A stretch of DNA of 53,494 bases from Parabacteroides sp. PF5-9 (GTDB lineage: Bacteria > Bacteroidota > Bacteroidia > Bacteroidales > Tannerellaceae): the NCBI RefSeq assembly GCF_029893105.1, contig NZ_JARXWG010000026.1:1-53494 (forward strand). Reading direction: 5' to 3'. The notes beneath the pieces are model-generated. The model saw only the letters and a list, made by a program, of their open reading frames with translations, was not told where the DNA came from and searched no databases. A program made the translations under genes and the position numbers. This document shows positions 17,136 through 26,303 of this stretch, in pieces. Position 1 is the stretch's first letter; each line of letters opens with the position of its first letter.

Positions 17136-18527
17136 TTACAGTGTTACTTGCTCTACATGCACAGTGTTAGTATTCAAATTGATTGTAAACCGGTAATTGG
17201 CAGAAGGAGTGATCTCACCGTCATTCGGAATTGTCCAGTCGTTATCACCGGTAATAATCTGTTCGCCGGTAAATGTAAAATCACCTGCTTTCTTCTCATT
17301 CCCCCAACCGGTATTTTCGAAAGGTTTAAACCCGGCATAGTGGTCATGGTCTCCCGGAGTAAAGAAGGTTCCTTGATAGACGCCTTCACTCACCCGACGA
17401 AACAATACATAGTTCATGACATGACCAAAGCCCCAATCGGTATGTACCCGTGTATGTCCGGCATAAACCGCACCAATCTCCTGTGTCGTCACTTTTGTCG
17501 GATAGCCCAATCCATAACCGCAAGCCAACAGGTATTGAGGATAAGCAGGGTTCTCTACACCGACAAAAATATTTTTACGAACAGGATTGTAATATACTGT
17601 ATACGCTCCTGTTTCACCGAGGAACTTCACACGATTATCGGCTACACGTTCAAAAAAGTCCGGATTGTATACGTTCTGACCATCAGCCAATGCACCGACC
17701 AGTAAATAGGTCTGACCGTTTTCAAGCGTCCGGTTAAGTGTTCGGAATGTTTCTCCGAAAACATCGTCATCCGCAAAGGCACTTAACGACCAGTCGTTTG
17801 CTCCCAAAGAACCTCCTGATGTATTCACCGAAAAGGCATAATTATCATATACGAATGAACGGGTAATCTCGGCATTCGGCGTATAGACAAAGGCCGATTC
17901 TCCCTTTTCGTCAATCATAGCCAACCTACCATTTACATTTCCATAGACCGCTCCGCTATAATCAACCGTATTATCGTTATTGATTTTTTCAGCAATCTTA
18001 AAACTGAAAGCACTGTCGAATGCCAATTCGGTGGCTTCATATTTATCTTTACTGCCCGATTGAGCCTTAAGTACAGCCACACTACCATTGTCTGTCACCA
18101 GGTAAAGTTGATTATATACAGGACGGTTTCCTGTCAACCCTGTGACTACGGTAGAAGCTGTTCCTTTTAAGATATTATCGATAGTCAGATTAACACTTAC
18201 TTCCGCACCATCCGGCTGATCACTCAATAAAGGAACCAGAATAGGATGGACCACTTCTGCTCTTTCTCCGTCGACAGGAATATGACCAGAGGCTATCACT
18301 CGGTTTTCGGCCACCACTTCATACGACAAGGTTGTCAATGTTGTCGCCGGATCTGCTACCGTTACATTTAATGTGACTGAATCACCAAAATGAAAAGAGG
18401 CCGGACTGACAGAGGCCGATTCAAAAACCGGAGTCGATTCTTTACGGGCACCGTACTCGTCGTCGCAGGATGCAAAAAAGCATGTAAGCAACCCGGCTAC
18501 GAGGAAAAATTTATAGATTGAATTCAT
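17136..18527 (-). CDS. Surface glycan-binding lipoprotein (proximal)
   Basis: The 463-residue protein has a lipoprotein signal (LLTCFFASC) followed by DDEYG, again a likely surface-export signal. Its N-terminal Ig-like domain (FHFGDSVTLNVTVADP, with a later PDGAEV) is recognisably related to that of the distal SusE-like protein (VHFGDNLPFTVTVNDD, PDGTAT). The rest is beta-rich with many aromatic residues, as in binding proteins encoded after susD. I do not recognise a more specific family. It lies four bases before GH30 and after susD, so it is part of the operon. Confidence 0.72.
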   Translation of the reverse strand: MNSIYKFFLVAGLLTCFFASCDDEYGARKESTPVFESASVSPASFHFGDSVTLNVTVADPATTLTTLSYEVVAENRVIASGHIPVDGERAEVVHPILVPLLSDQPDGAEVSVNLTIDNILKGTASTVVTGLTGNRPVYNQLYLVTDNGSVAVLKAQSGSKDKYEATELAFDSAFSFKIAEKINNDNTVDYSGAVYGNVNGRLAMIDEKGESAFVYTPNAEITRSFVYDNYAFSVNTSGGSLGANDWSLSAFADDDVFGETFRTLNRTLENGQTYLLVGALADGQNVYNPDFFERVADNRVKFLGETGAYTVYYNPVRKNIFVGVENPAYPQYLLACGYGLGYPTKVTTQEIGAVYAGHTRVHTDWGFGHVMNYVLFRRVSEGVYQGTFFTPGDHDHYAGFKPFENTGWGNEKKAGDFTFTGEQIITGDNDWTIPNDGEITPSANYRFTINLNTNTVHVEQVTL

Positions 18528-18561
18528 ATTTCAACTGATTTAATAATTGTATTGATCCAAA

Positions 18562-20100
18562 TTAATACCCAGGATTCTGAACAAGATTCGGATTTTGGTC
18601 GATCACATCCTGAGGTATTGGTAAGATATAAGATAAGCTGGTAAAAGGATAGATCTGTGCCGGACGACCTTCATCTTTCGCATATACCGCATTCATCACT
18701 TCTTCAACCTTTTCCAGACGGACAAGATCAAACCAACGCTGACCTTCGAGCGCCAACTCTAAACGGCGTTCTTTCAGGTAGGCGTCCAGAATAGCCTCTT
18801 TACTGGCTGATGCCGATGCAGGTAAATTAGATAATCCCGCACGTTGACGCGTCTTGTTTATGATAGCAGCAGCACCGCTATAATCCCCTTTAGCGATAAG
18901 CGCTTCCGCTTTCAATAGCAGAATATCGGCATAACGCAATTTGATGACACTGTTATAAGCGCTCCGGCATTTATACATAAAAGGATAGTTATTGGCCGGA
19001 TAATACACATTCCAGTCGCAACTATAAAAGACAACCGTTTCTTCATATCGTTTATCGCCCGTTTCGCTATTAAACGCTTTGATCAAATCGCGCGAAGGGG
19101 TAATCCATTTCAGCCAGGTAAAGGCTTCTGTCCAGTTATTCAATGGACGGCCATACATCCATGTCACCCAGTTGGTATTCCCTTGAAAAAACTGTGCTTC
19201 GAAAATCGTCTCCTTCGTATTCCGCGCCTTTGCATCAATCGCCTTATTTTCCTGCGACGGCGGCAATCCCGGATCTGTCAGCACAACACCAAAAAGATCA
19301 CTGAAGTCGGCCACCAGATCAAAGCCGTCAGCAGCTACCGCATCGGCATATTGAATCACTTTATCATAATCGCGCAAAGGCTTCTCTGCATATACTTTCG
19401 CCAGCATTGCGCGAGCAACGGATTTAGAGAACTGGGTTTTATCTTCCGCATTATTCTCCGGAGCATATTGCAGACCATCCAACAGATCCTCTTCGATCTG
19501 TAAGTAGAGGGTTAACTCATCCGTCTGAGGAGGGAAATATGCGGGATAGACATCAGTAATCGTCTCTGAAGTAATATCTCCGGCAATGGAAGTCACCAAA
19601 GGAACATTTCCCCATATTCTCACCATATCGAAGTAGATCATAGCGCGCAAGATTTTAGCCTCGCTTTTAAACTGCTGCTTTTCAGCGTCAGTCAAACTTG
19701 GATCTTTTACTTCTTCCACATTATTAATCATTTTATTTGCCTGCGCAATGTTACCCATATGACCGTTCCAGTCACGTTTCAGGTTGGTATTCGAACCCTC
19801 AATGGAATTGACTTCAAATGGGGTTGTTTCCGCATTGGGGGCACCGGCATATGCATTGTCGGAGTGTGATTCGGCAAGTAACAGCATATCAAGATACCAA
19901 TGCTCCTGCCCGTTCTTATACAAATTGATCAGTGTCTGTCGGTGAGACAAGACTGCGGCCTTATCTTTAAAAACCACCTGAGCACTATCAGCTGTGACTC
20001 CTTCCGTTACATCCGAATAGGAAGCTACCGGATCATAGTCCAAAGAGCATGATGCCAGCAGACAAGCTGAAATAATGGATAAGATATATTTTGTTTTCAT
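18562..20100 (-). CDS. SusD/RagB-family nutrient-binding outer-membrane lipoprotein
   Basis: The 512-residue lipoprotein (signal MKTKYILSIISACLLASC) is the lid that closes over its SusC partner and delivers glycan. Helical repeats, the segment LRYADILLLKAEALIAKGD and the C-terminal LKERRLELALEGQRWFDLVR are hallmark SusD/RagB features. The ATG at 20100 is chosen; one at 20112 would directly abut the susC stop codon and add four residues before the signal. It follows susC by 12 bp. Confidence 0.93.
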   Translation of the reverse strand: MKTKYILSIISACLLASCSLDYDPVASYSDVTEGVTADSAQVVFKDKAAVLSHRQTLINLYKNGQEHWYLDMLLLAESHSDNAYAGAPNAETTPFEVNSIEGSNTNLKRDWNGHMGNIAQANKMINNVEEVKDPSLTDAEKQQFKSEAKILRAMIYFDMVRIWGNVPLVTSIAGDITSETITDVYPAYFPPQTDELTLYLQIEEDLLDGLQYAPENNAEDKTQFSKSVARAMLAKVYAEKPLRDYDKVIQYADAVAADGFDLVADFSDLFGVVLTDPGLPPSQENKAIDAKARNTKETIFEAQFFQGNTNWVTWMYGRPLNNWTEAFTWLKWITPSRDLIKAFNSETGDKRYEETVVFYSCDWNVYYPANNYPFMYKCRSAYNSVIKLRYADILLLKAEALIAKGDYSGAAAIINKTRQRAGLSNLPASASASKEAILDAYLKERRLELALEGQRWFDLVRLEKVEEVMNAVYAKDEGRPAQIYPFTSLSYILPIPQDVIDQNPNLVQNPGY

Positions 20101-20112
20101 TCTTTTACGCAT

Positions 20113-23097
20113 TTAAAATTCGACATTAAGACCAAACACAAAAGACTTACTATGCGGATAAGTTCCCCAGTCGATGCCCATTACGCCACCACTTCTGTCC
20201 TTACCGGCCCATTCGTTTACTTCAGGATCCATCCCGTCATATTTCGTAATCGTCAATAGATTACGTGCCGTTACATACGGCTGCAAACGCGATACGCCTA
20301 ATTTCTGTAGGATTCCTCCTCTGAAGTTGTAAGAAAGAGAGATATCCTTCACACGGAGATAACTGCCGTCTTCCACAAAATAAGTAGAAGGTTGCAGGTT
20401 GAAACCGGCTTTAGGCACATCGGTAATCTGACCGGGTGTACGCCAACGTCTCAATACTTCGGTAGACTGATTTTTCAGGTCATACATCCCTTGTGTATCT
20501 CCTTTTGATGCATTAAAGATATCATTACCGACAGAACCTTGAAGGAATATACTCAAATTGAAACCTTTATAAGAGAAGGTGTTTGTCAGACCGAAAGTAA
20601 ATGTCGGATTCGGGTCACCGATATACGTTTTATCCGAAGCTGTAATTTTACCATCTTCATTGATATCACGATACATCAATTCACCTGTCTCAGGATCTAC
20701 ACCATCACTGATATATCCGAAAAAGCCTCCAAGAGGACGTCCTGCTTCGTTACGCACAACACGTGTCTGATGGAAAGCCTGTGTCGTTTCAGCATCATAG
20801 TAGATCTGCTGCAACTCCAGTTTTTTCAGTTTATTCTTATTGAATGAAATATTAAAATCTGTATTCCAAGCCAATTCACCGGTCAAATTACGAGAACCGA
20901 CTGTCAATTCAAAACCACGGTTCATCATCTCACCCTCATTTCTAACGATACTGTTTGCCGCAGCCGCTCCGGATGGTAATGACACATACATCAACATATC
21001 AGTAGTATACTTGTAGTAATAATCCATGACTACTGTTAAACGGTCGTTAAACATAGTCGCGTCCAAACCGATATTGGTCTGTGATGTTTTCTCCCAGGTA
21101 AGGTCGGATGTCCGCAAGTTAGCCTGTGTTAGAAGCGGTACAGCATCAGCGTTTCCTGTTTCAAACCAAGCCTGACGATTAATATTATACCGTTGCAAAT
21201 ACGCATAGTCACCTACTCCCGACTGGTTACCGGTCTGTCCCCAGCCACCTCTGATCTTCAAGTCATCCAACCAGGTGATATCCTTCATAAACTCTTCAGA
21301 TGACAAACGCCATGCCGCAGAGAAAGAAGGGAAAGTTCCCCAGCGATGATCCGGATGTAATTTAGAAGAACCATCCTCACGGATATTGAAAGTGAAGAGA
21401 TATTTACTGTCGTAATTATAGGAAAGACGTCCGAAATAAGACATGATTCCCCAATCGGCAGCATTCGAACCGGTATTATCCCAGGCTATTTTATTGGCTG
21501 CATTAAGCGTATGGATAGATCCATCTTTAAAATGCGAACCATTAATATAACTCTGTGACCATTGTGAATCAGTCCATGAAGAACCAATCATTCCTTCGAA
21601 ATTATGACTTCCTGCAAATATCTTTTTGTAGGTTAACACATTATCAAAAACCAATAATGTATTCATCGAACGTTCATCTTTGGCTGATCCCCAGTCATCA
21701 CGGTCGGCACCATGTACCGGTGGTGTGAACTCCGTTATCTTTCCATTACGGCGGTCCAGGGTAAAAGAAGATTTCAGATTCAATTCCGGCAAGATCGTAA
21801 ACGTCATATTTCCCGACGCGATCAGACGGCTTTCATGATTCTTATTATTCTTTCCGTTTTCGATCGCTTCGATCGGATTAGTAATGTTTTGTCCAAAGAA
21901 TTGACGGTTATATAAACCGGTTGTCTCATCTTTAATCGTCGACGCTGTTGGTAGATTCACCACAGCCAAGACCACTCCACCACGGTTTGACCCTTGTCCT
22001 GTGGATACACCATTGCTCGTATTATCCGAATAAGAGACATTCAATCCCATATTAAGCCACTTACGTATCTGGTTATCTACACTGGCACGAAGGTTGTAAC
22101 GTTTAAAAAAAGCGGAACTCAACACCCCTTTTTCATCCATATACCCTCCCGAGACAAAATAACGTAGTTTTTCATTCCCGTCAGAGACCTGTAACTGATA
22201 GTTCTGCGTAATACCTGTGCCATACACTTCATCAAACCAGTCTGTCCGATCGGTGGTTCCTTCCGGAATGGCTCCGGGGCGTAATTCGTCCATCAATTCT
22301 TTATACTGAGCGGCATTTAACGATTCAATCTGATTAGAGACCCTGCTCACTCCTAACTGAATGTTGGCTGCAATTTTAGCACCACCATCGGCCTGTTTGG
22401 TTGTAATAAGAACAACTCCGTTGGCGGCACGCGAACCGTAGATCGCTGCCGAAGAGGCATCTTTCAAGATCTGCATACTGGCAATATCCGTCGGCGAAAG
22501 GAAATTCAGGTTGTCAACCGGAACACCATCCACAACATAGAGCGGCTCATTACTACCGTTAAACGAAGTCGTACCACGAACACGTATGACCATGCCTGCT
22601 CCCGGTGCACCATTCGGTTGGTATACGTTTACACCGGCCGCTTTACCCTGAATAGCCTGTGCAGCCGAAAAGATCGGACGCTCTTCCAAATCCTTCAAAG
22701 AGACGACCGAAACAGCTGTCGTTACATCTTTTTTAGCCACAGTACCGTAACCAATAACTACGACTTCATCAATCAATTTGGTATCATCCTTCAGGGTTAC
22801 ATTAATTTCAGAGCGATTGCCCACTGTCACTTCCGAAGAGAGATAACCTATATAAGAAAAGACCAAGACAGCATTCGCATCAGCAACCTCAATCTGATAA
22901 TTGCCGTCTATATCAGAGATTGTCCCTGCAGTCGTTCCTTTTACCATAATGTTTACTCCGGGTAACGATTCTCCGGAAGAATCACTTACCACACCTCTGA
23001 TATTCCTTGTGTTTTGCGCTTGAACTGAGAGAGTGAATCCCAGAATCAGTCCCACTAAAACAAGAGGAATTTTCATTTTGAAAAAAATAGTTCTCAT
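20113..23097 (-). CDS. SusC/RagA-family TonB-dependent outer-membrane transporter
   Basis: The 994-residue protein has a signal peptide ending LSVQAQ, a carboxypeptidase-D-like regulatory domain (RGVVSDSSGESLPGVNIMVK to about residue 110), the SusC signature IDEVVVIGYGT, a plug domain with PLYVVDGVP and a long beta-barrel ending in aromatic FGLNVEF. It imports oligosaccharides across the outer membrane using TonB energy, together with the SusD gene product. Start could also be the inner ATG at 23076. A long upstream region (about 390 bp) separates it from the regulator gene. Confidence 0.95.
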   Translation of the reverse strand: MRTIFFKMKIPLVLVGLILGFTLSVQAQNTRNIRGVVSDSSGESLPGVNIMVKGTTAGTISDIDGNYQIEVADANAVLVFSYIGYLSSEVTVGNRSEINVTLKDDTKLIDEVVVIGYGTVAKKDVTTAVSVVSLKDLEERPIFSAAQAIQGKAAGVNVYQPNGAPGAGMVIRVRGTTSFNGSNEPLYVVDGVPVDNLNFLSPTDIASMQILKDASSAAIYGSRAANGVVLITTKQADGGAKIAANIQLGVSRVSNQIESLNAAQYKELMDELRPGAIPEGTTDRTDWFDEVYGTGITQNYQLQVSDGNEKLRYFVSGGYMDEKGVLSSAFFKRYNLRASVDNQIRKWLNMGLNVSYSDNTSNGVSTGQGSNRGGVVLAVVNLPTASTIKDETTGLYNRQFFGQNITNPIEAIENGKNNKNHESRLIASGNMTFTILPELNLKSSFTLDRRNGKITEFTPPVHGADRDDWGSAKDERSMNTLLVFDNVLTYKKIFAGSHNFEGMIGSSWTDSQWSQSYINGSHFKDGSIHTLNAANKIAWDNTGSNAADWGIMSYFGRLSYNYDSKYLFTFNIREDGSSKLHPDHRWGTFPSFSAAWRLSSEEFMKDITWLDDLKIRGGWGQTGNQSGVGDYAYLQRYNINRQAWFETGNADAVPLLTQANLRTSDLTWEKTSQTNIGLDATMFNDRLTVVMDYYYKYTTDMLMYVSLPSGAAAANSIVRNEGEMMNRGFELTVGSRNLTGELAWNTDFNISFNKNKLKKLELQQIYYDAETTQAFHQTRVVRNEAGRPLGGFFGYISDGVDPETGELMYRDINEDGKITASDKTYIGDPNPTFTFGLTNTFSYKGFNLSIFLQGSVGNDIFNASKGDTQGMYDLKNQSTEVLRRWRTPGQITDVPKAGFNLQPSTYFVEDGSYLRVKDISLSYNFRGGILQKLGVSRLQPYVTARNLLTITKYDGMDPEVNEWAGKDRSGGVMGIDWGTYPHSKSFVFGLNVEF

Positions 23098-23488
23098 AAT
23101 GAATAATTAAATTAAAGTTTTATAGACACATAAACTACTTAAATAACCATAACACGATTGCCAAAGTTTACCCGATTATCGATTATCTCTTTCAGATAAG
23201 TCATCATTTTATTTTGGCGATAGACAAGGCTTTTAATGTTCAGATGTTATCAGTCGTTTAATCAGACAAATTTAAACGAAACATAAATTCACTTTTCACA
23301 ACAAAATAATAAAGTGGATGTTTTTATACAAAAACAAACACAAATCACTTATTGAGTGAACATTACACACAAACAACGGGGTGTAAAAAGTGGAGATATT
23401 CAAGGATAATAGTCTTTTTATAAAGCCCTTTTACAAAGATTTTTTCACAGTAATATGACTCAGAAAAAACATGTTTTGACCGTTTGTT
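23098..23488. other. Intergenic region upstream of susC
   Basis: About 390 bp of AT-rich sequence contains no convincing gene. A possible -7 element, TAAATTTG on the minus strand (23267-23274), would give a leader of about 170 bases before susC, a place where other Bacteroides loci carry regulatory leaders or small antisense RNAs. No clear terminator follows the regulator gene. Confidence 0.35.
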
Positions 23489-25126
23489 TTATCTTATCGA
23501 CAAAACTAAATCCTCAAATTCATCGCGCAAAACGGCTCTATTTTTTACTTTTGCACGGTAGTTATAAATGGTATTTACTGAATAGCGAAGAAAGTCGGCT
23601 ATTTGAGAACTATTATTTATGCCCAAACGAATTAAGGCCAATATTCTCAACTCCGTATTTAAGAGTTCACCTTTTTTTAAACTGATTTTCCCCTCTTCGA
23701 CAAGCAACTCATTGACTTTTTCTACAAAATCGGGGAAAATCTGTAGAAAAGCCTTATCAAAATTGATGTACAATTCAGCTATCTCATTATCCATCAACTC
23801 TTGCGACTGTGTGATCTTGAGTAACTTGGAGGCTTGTCCTTCAATGATTTTTTTGTTTACCACACGGCGAAAACTATCTAACTTATCAATATAAGTAGAA
23901 CAGAGTTTAATAAAATGCCCTATGTAATCCTCCTTAATGCGGTTGGATTCCGACAGGTTCAGATTGGTCACACGTAACTGTTCGTTCAATTGCTTCAGTT
24001 CACGATTCAGATAGTTCAAACTCATGTTCGCTTCCTGTAAGTATTTTTGTGTCGTGAAAAGCCGTTTCATCTGCCGGTAAATAAAAAACAAAGCCAACGA
24101 AAGTAAAACCACCAACATGCTGATCAATATCAAGGAGTTTTGGAGTTTATCATTCTGTTTTTCAATCATAGCCTGATAGGTTTTATCAATCAAAGATAAA
24201 ATAACCGCACTTTGAAGACTTCTGAGGCGTGCATTATAAAAAATTGTTTCATTCCATGAAAAACGGATATAGTTGTAAGCCCTCTCGATATCATTTTCAC
24301 CATATAATATCTCTGCCAGCATCCATAAAGAGGCATGATCTTTTGTCGATGAAAGAATATCCGACAACGCCGATAAGGCTAAATAGTACTTCTCACCATC
24401 CTTGTCATCAGCCACTCTGCAAGTCAACGACCGGTTATAACAGGCAATGGCAAATTCGCGGGTACCAATCGTATGTTGTTCCAAACTTCTGTCATTAATT
24501 TCGAGTGACTCTTTCAATTTTCCCGAATTACGCAAAGAGGTTTCTTGGGTGGAATAATACAAATAGTCTGTCGGCTTCAGAATCTGATTTAATGAATCCC
24601 GGTAACGATTAGAAATTTGCCAGTATCGCTCTGCACCTCTATTATCCTGTGTATAAAAAGCCAGTTCCGAATAAACATGCCCATATGAATCAAAATAATC
24701 GACCAATAAACTGTCTGGTAATTGGTGTCTGTCAATGGTCTGAATTAAATCGACCGATTCCATATACATCCCGGCCGAACTCATCAGGTAAGTCAGGTGG
24801 AGTTTGCTCTCATACAACCGTTTGATATCATTTAGATGAGTGGCAATATCAATATTCCTATTTTTGTAATAGATGGCTGAGTCACAAATATACGGCCGGT
24901 ATTCATCGTAAAGTTTCGCATTTAGTTCATAAGCCGCTACAGTATTCTCGGCAACACGATCCAGTTGATTCTTTAAAGAGCGTATACGCTCTTCCTTTTG
25001 CGCAGAATATGTTTCGTGATTTTGTATCGCTGTGTCAATCCGAAACAATAAAGAATCCAGCGGCTGTTCAGCATAAACAAAGCCGGAAATGAGAAACAAA
25101 AGGTTAACTAACAGTTTAAATTTCAT
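23489..25126 (-). CDS. Membrane-spanning DUF6377-type transcriptional regulator
   Basis: A 545-residue protein with a signal-like N-terminus (MKFKLLVNLLFLISG), a helical TPR-like region of about 300 residues predicted to be periplasmic, one membrane segment (SLILISMLVVLLSLALFFIY), a coiled coil and a C-terminal winged or LuxR-like helix-turn-helix (LGINNSSQIADFLRYSVNTI). This matches the layout of DUF6377 proteins found beside SusCD loci. It probably senses a signal across the inner membrane and activates the downstream locus. An upstream ATG at 25171 is also possible, since a TATCTTTG element lies at 25185-25192; 25126 begins directly at the signal peptide. Confidence 0.78.
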   Translation of the reverse strand: MKFKLLVNLLFLISGFVYAEQPLDSLLFRIDTAIQNHETYSAQKEERIRSLKNQLDRVAENTVAAYELNAKLYDEYRPYICDSAIYYKNRNIDIATHLNDIKRLYESKLHLTYLMSSAGMYMESVDLIQTIDRHQLPDSLLVDYFDSYGHVYSELAFYTQDNRGAERYWQISNRYRDSLNQILKPTDYLYYSTQETSLRNSGKLKESLEINDRSLEQHTIGTREFAIACYNRSLTCRVADDKDGEKYYLALSALSDILSSTKDHASLWMLAEILYGENDIERAYNYIRFSWNETIFYNARLRSLQSAVILSLIDKTYQAMIEKQNDKLQNSLILISMLVVLLSLALFFIYRQMKRLFTTQKYLQEANMSLNYLNRELKQLNEQLRVTNLNLSESNRIKEDYIGHFIKLCSTYIDKLDSFRRVVNKKIIEGQASKLLKITQSQELMDNEIAELYINFDKAFLQIFPDFVEKVNELLVEEGKISLKKGELLNTELRILALIRLGINNSSQIADFLRYSVNTIYNYRAKVKNRAVLRDEFEDLVLSIR

Positions 25127-25184
25127 ACATTTATTCAACAGGCCTATAACAAGACGGGTATATTTCATCACTATACACCATAAG

Positions 25185-25192
25185 CAAAGATA
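25185..25192 (-). promoter_or_regulatory. -7 element (TATCTTTG) for the DUF6377-type regulator
   Basis: CAAAGATA on the plus strand is an exact TAnnTTTG on the minus strand, 13 bases before the ATG at 25171. Confidence 0.5.
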
Positions 25193-25257
25193 ATGAAATA
25201 AATAAATCTGTTCTATTGTTTACGATCGTTTATGGAGTAATGATTTTTTATTTTTTG

Positions 25258-25265
25258 TATGTTTG
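25258..25265 (+). promoter_or_regulatory. -7 element (TATGTTTG) that fixes the Gfo/Idh/MocA start
   Basis: TATGTTTG overlaps a possible TTG start at 25263, so the ATG at 25287 is the likely start. Confidence 0.5.
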
Positions 25266-25286
25266 ACAAAAAAACGAGTTCTACTT

Positions 25287-26300
25287 ATGAATAAAGTACG
25301 CTTTGGTGTAGTTGGTACCAATTTCATTACCGACTGGGTCATTGCCGGAGCCCGGCAAGACGAACGTTTTGAACTAACCGCCGTCTATTCGCGGACACAA
25401 GAGACTGCGGACGCATTCGCAGCGAAACATGCTATTCCGCATACCTTCACCTCATTAGACGAGATGGCGAAAAGCCCGTTGATCGATGCCGTATATATCG
25501 CTTCTCCCAATTTTTTACACGCCTCACAAAGTATCTGTTGCATGAAACAAGGCAAACATGTATTGTGCGAAAAACCTTTTGCTTCCAATGCCCGTGAAGC
25601 CCAAGAGATGATTGCAGCCTCCGTCAAGTACAAGGTGACTTTAATGGAAGCGATGAAACCGACTTTAACGCCCAACTTCCTATCGGTAAAGAAAAACCTC
25701 GATCGAATCGGAACAATTCGCAATTATTTCGCCAGTTATTGTCAATACTCCTCACGCTACGATAAATTCAAAGAAGGGATTGTTTTGAATGCATTTAAAC
25801 CGGAACTATCCAACGGCGCAATGATGGATATCGGGATCTATACGGTTTATCCGATGGTGGTATTGTTTGGCCGGCCGAATAAAATCGATGCAACAGGAGT
25901 GCGACTCTCCTCCGGCGTTGACGGACAGGGCGCTGTTAATTTCTCCTACGATCAAATGAACGCAACTATTCTCTATTCGAAGATCGCCAACTCGTCGTTA
26001 CCAACAGAAATACAGGGTGAAGAAGGGAATATTACACTCGATCGGATCAATACCATCCGTCAGGTGACCTTTACCCCACGCCTGGCTGCCGCCTCCGGGA
26101 AAGGTTCATTACCGGAACCTGAAGACATTAGCGTAGTCACAGATAAAGATGAATATTATTACGAAATAGCCGAATTCATCGATCTAATTCTTGCCGGCAA
26201 AAGAGAATCTGCCATCAACAGTCAGACACACTCTTTCATTACGCTGGAGATTATCGATGAAGTCAGAAAGCAGTTAGGGGTCACCTATCCGGCAGATTAA
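25287..26300 (+). CDS. Gfo/Idh/MocA family NAD(P)-dependent oxidoreductase
   Basis: The 337-residue protein starts with a Rossmann fold (VRFGVVGTNFITDWVIAGA). EKPFASNAREAQEMI contains the conserved EKP motif of this dehydrogenase family, and MDIGIYTVYPMVVLFG fits the second domain. Such enzymes oxidise sugars, inositols or related polyols in the cytoplasm. The substrate cannot be told. It is divergent from the regulator gene of the glycan locus, so a link to sugar metabolism is possible but unproven. Its stop lies three bases from the stop of the opposing gene. Confidence 0.88.
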   Translation: MNKVRFGVVGTNFITDWVIAGARQDERFELTAVYSRTQETADAFAAKHAIPHTFTSLDEMAKSPLIDAVYIASPNFLHASQSICCMKQGKHVLCEKPFASNAREAQEMIAASVKYKVTLMEAMKPTLTPNFLSVKKNLDRIGTIRNYFASYCQYSSRYDKFKEGIVLNAFKPELSNGAMMDIGIYTVYPMVVLFGRPNKIDATGVRLSSGVDGQGAVNFSYDQMNATILYSKIANSSLPTEIQGEEGNITLDRINTIRQVTFTPRLAAASGKGSLPEPEDISVVTDKDEYYYEIAEFIDLILAGKRESAINSQTHSFITLEIIDEVRKQLGVTYPAD

Positions 26301-26303
26301 AGA

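Noticed and set aside
17148-17705. 185-residue open frame antisense to the glycan-binding protein gene
   Set aside because: It is the shadow of a well-supported lipoprotein gene on the other strand, with no recognisable domain and no promoter.
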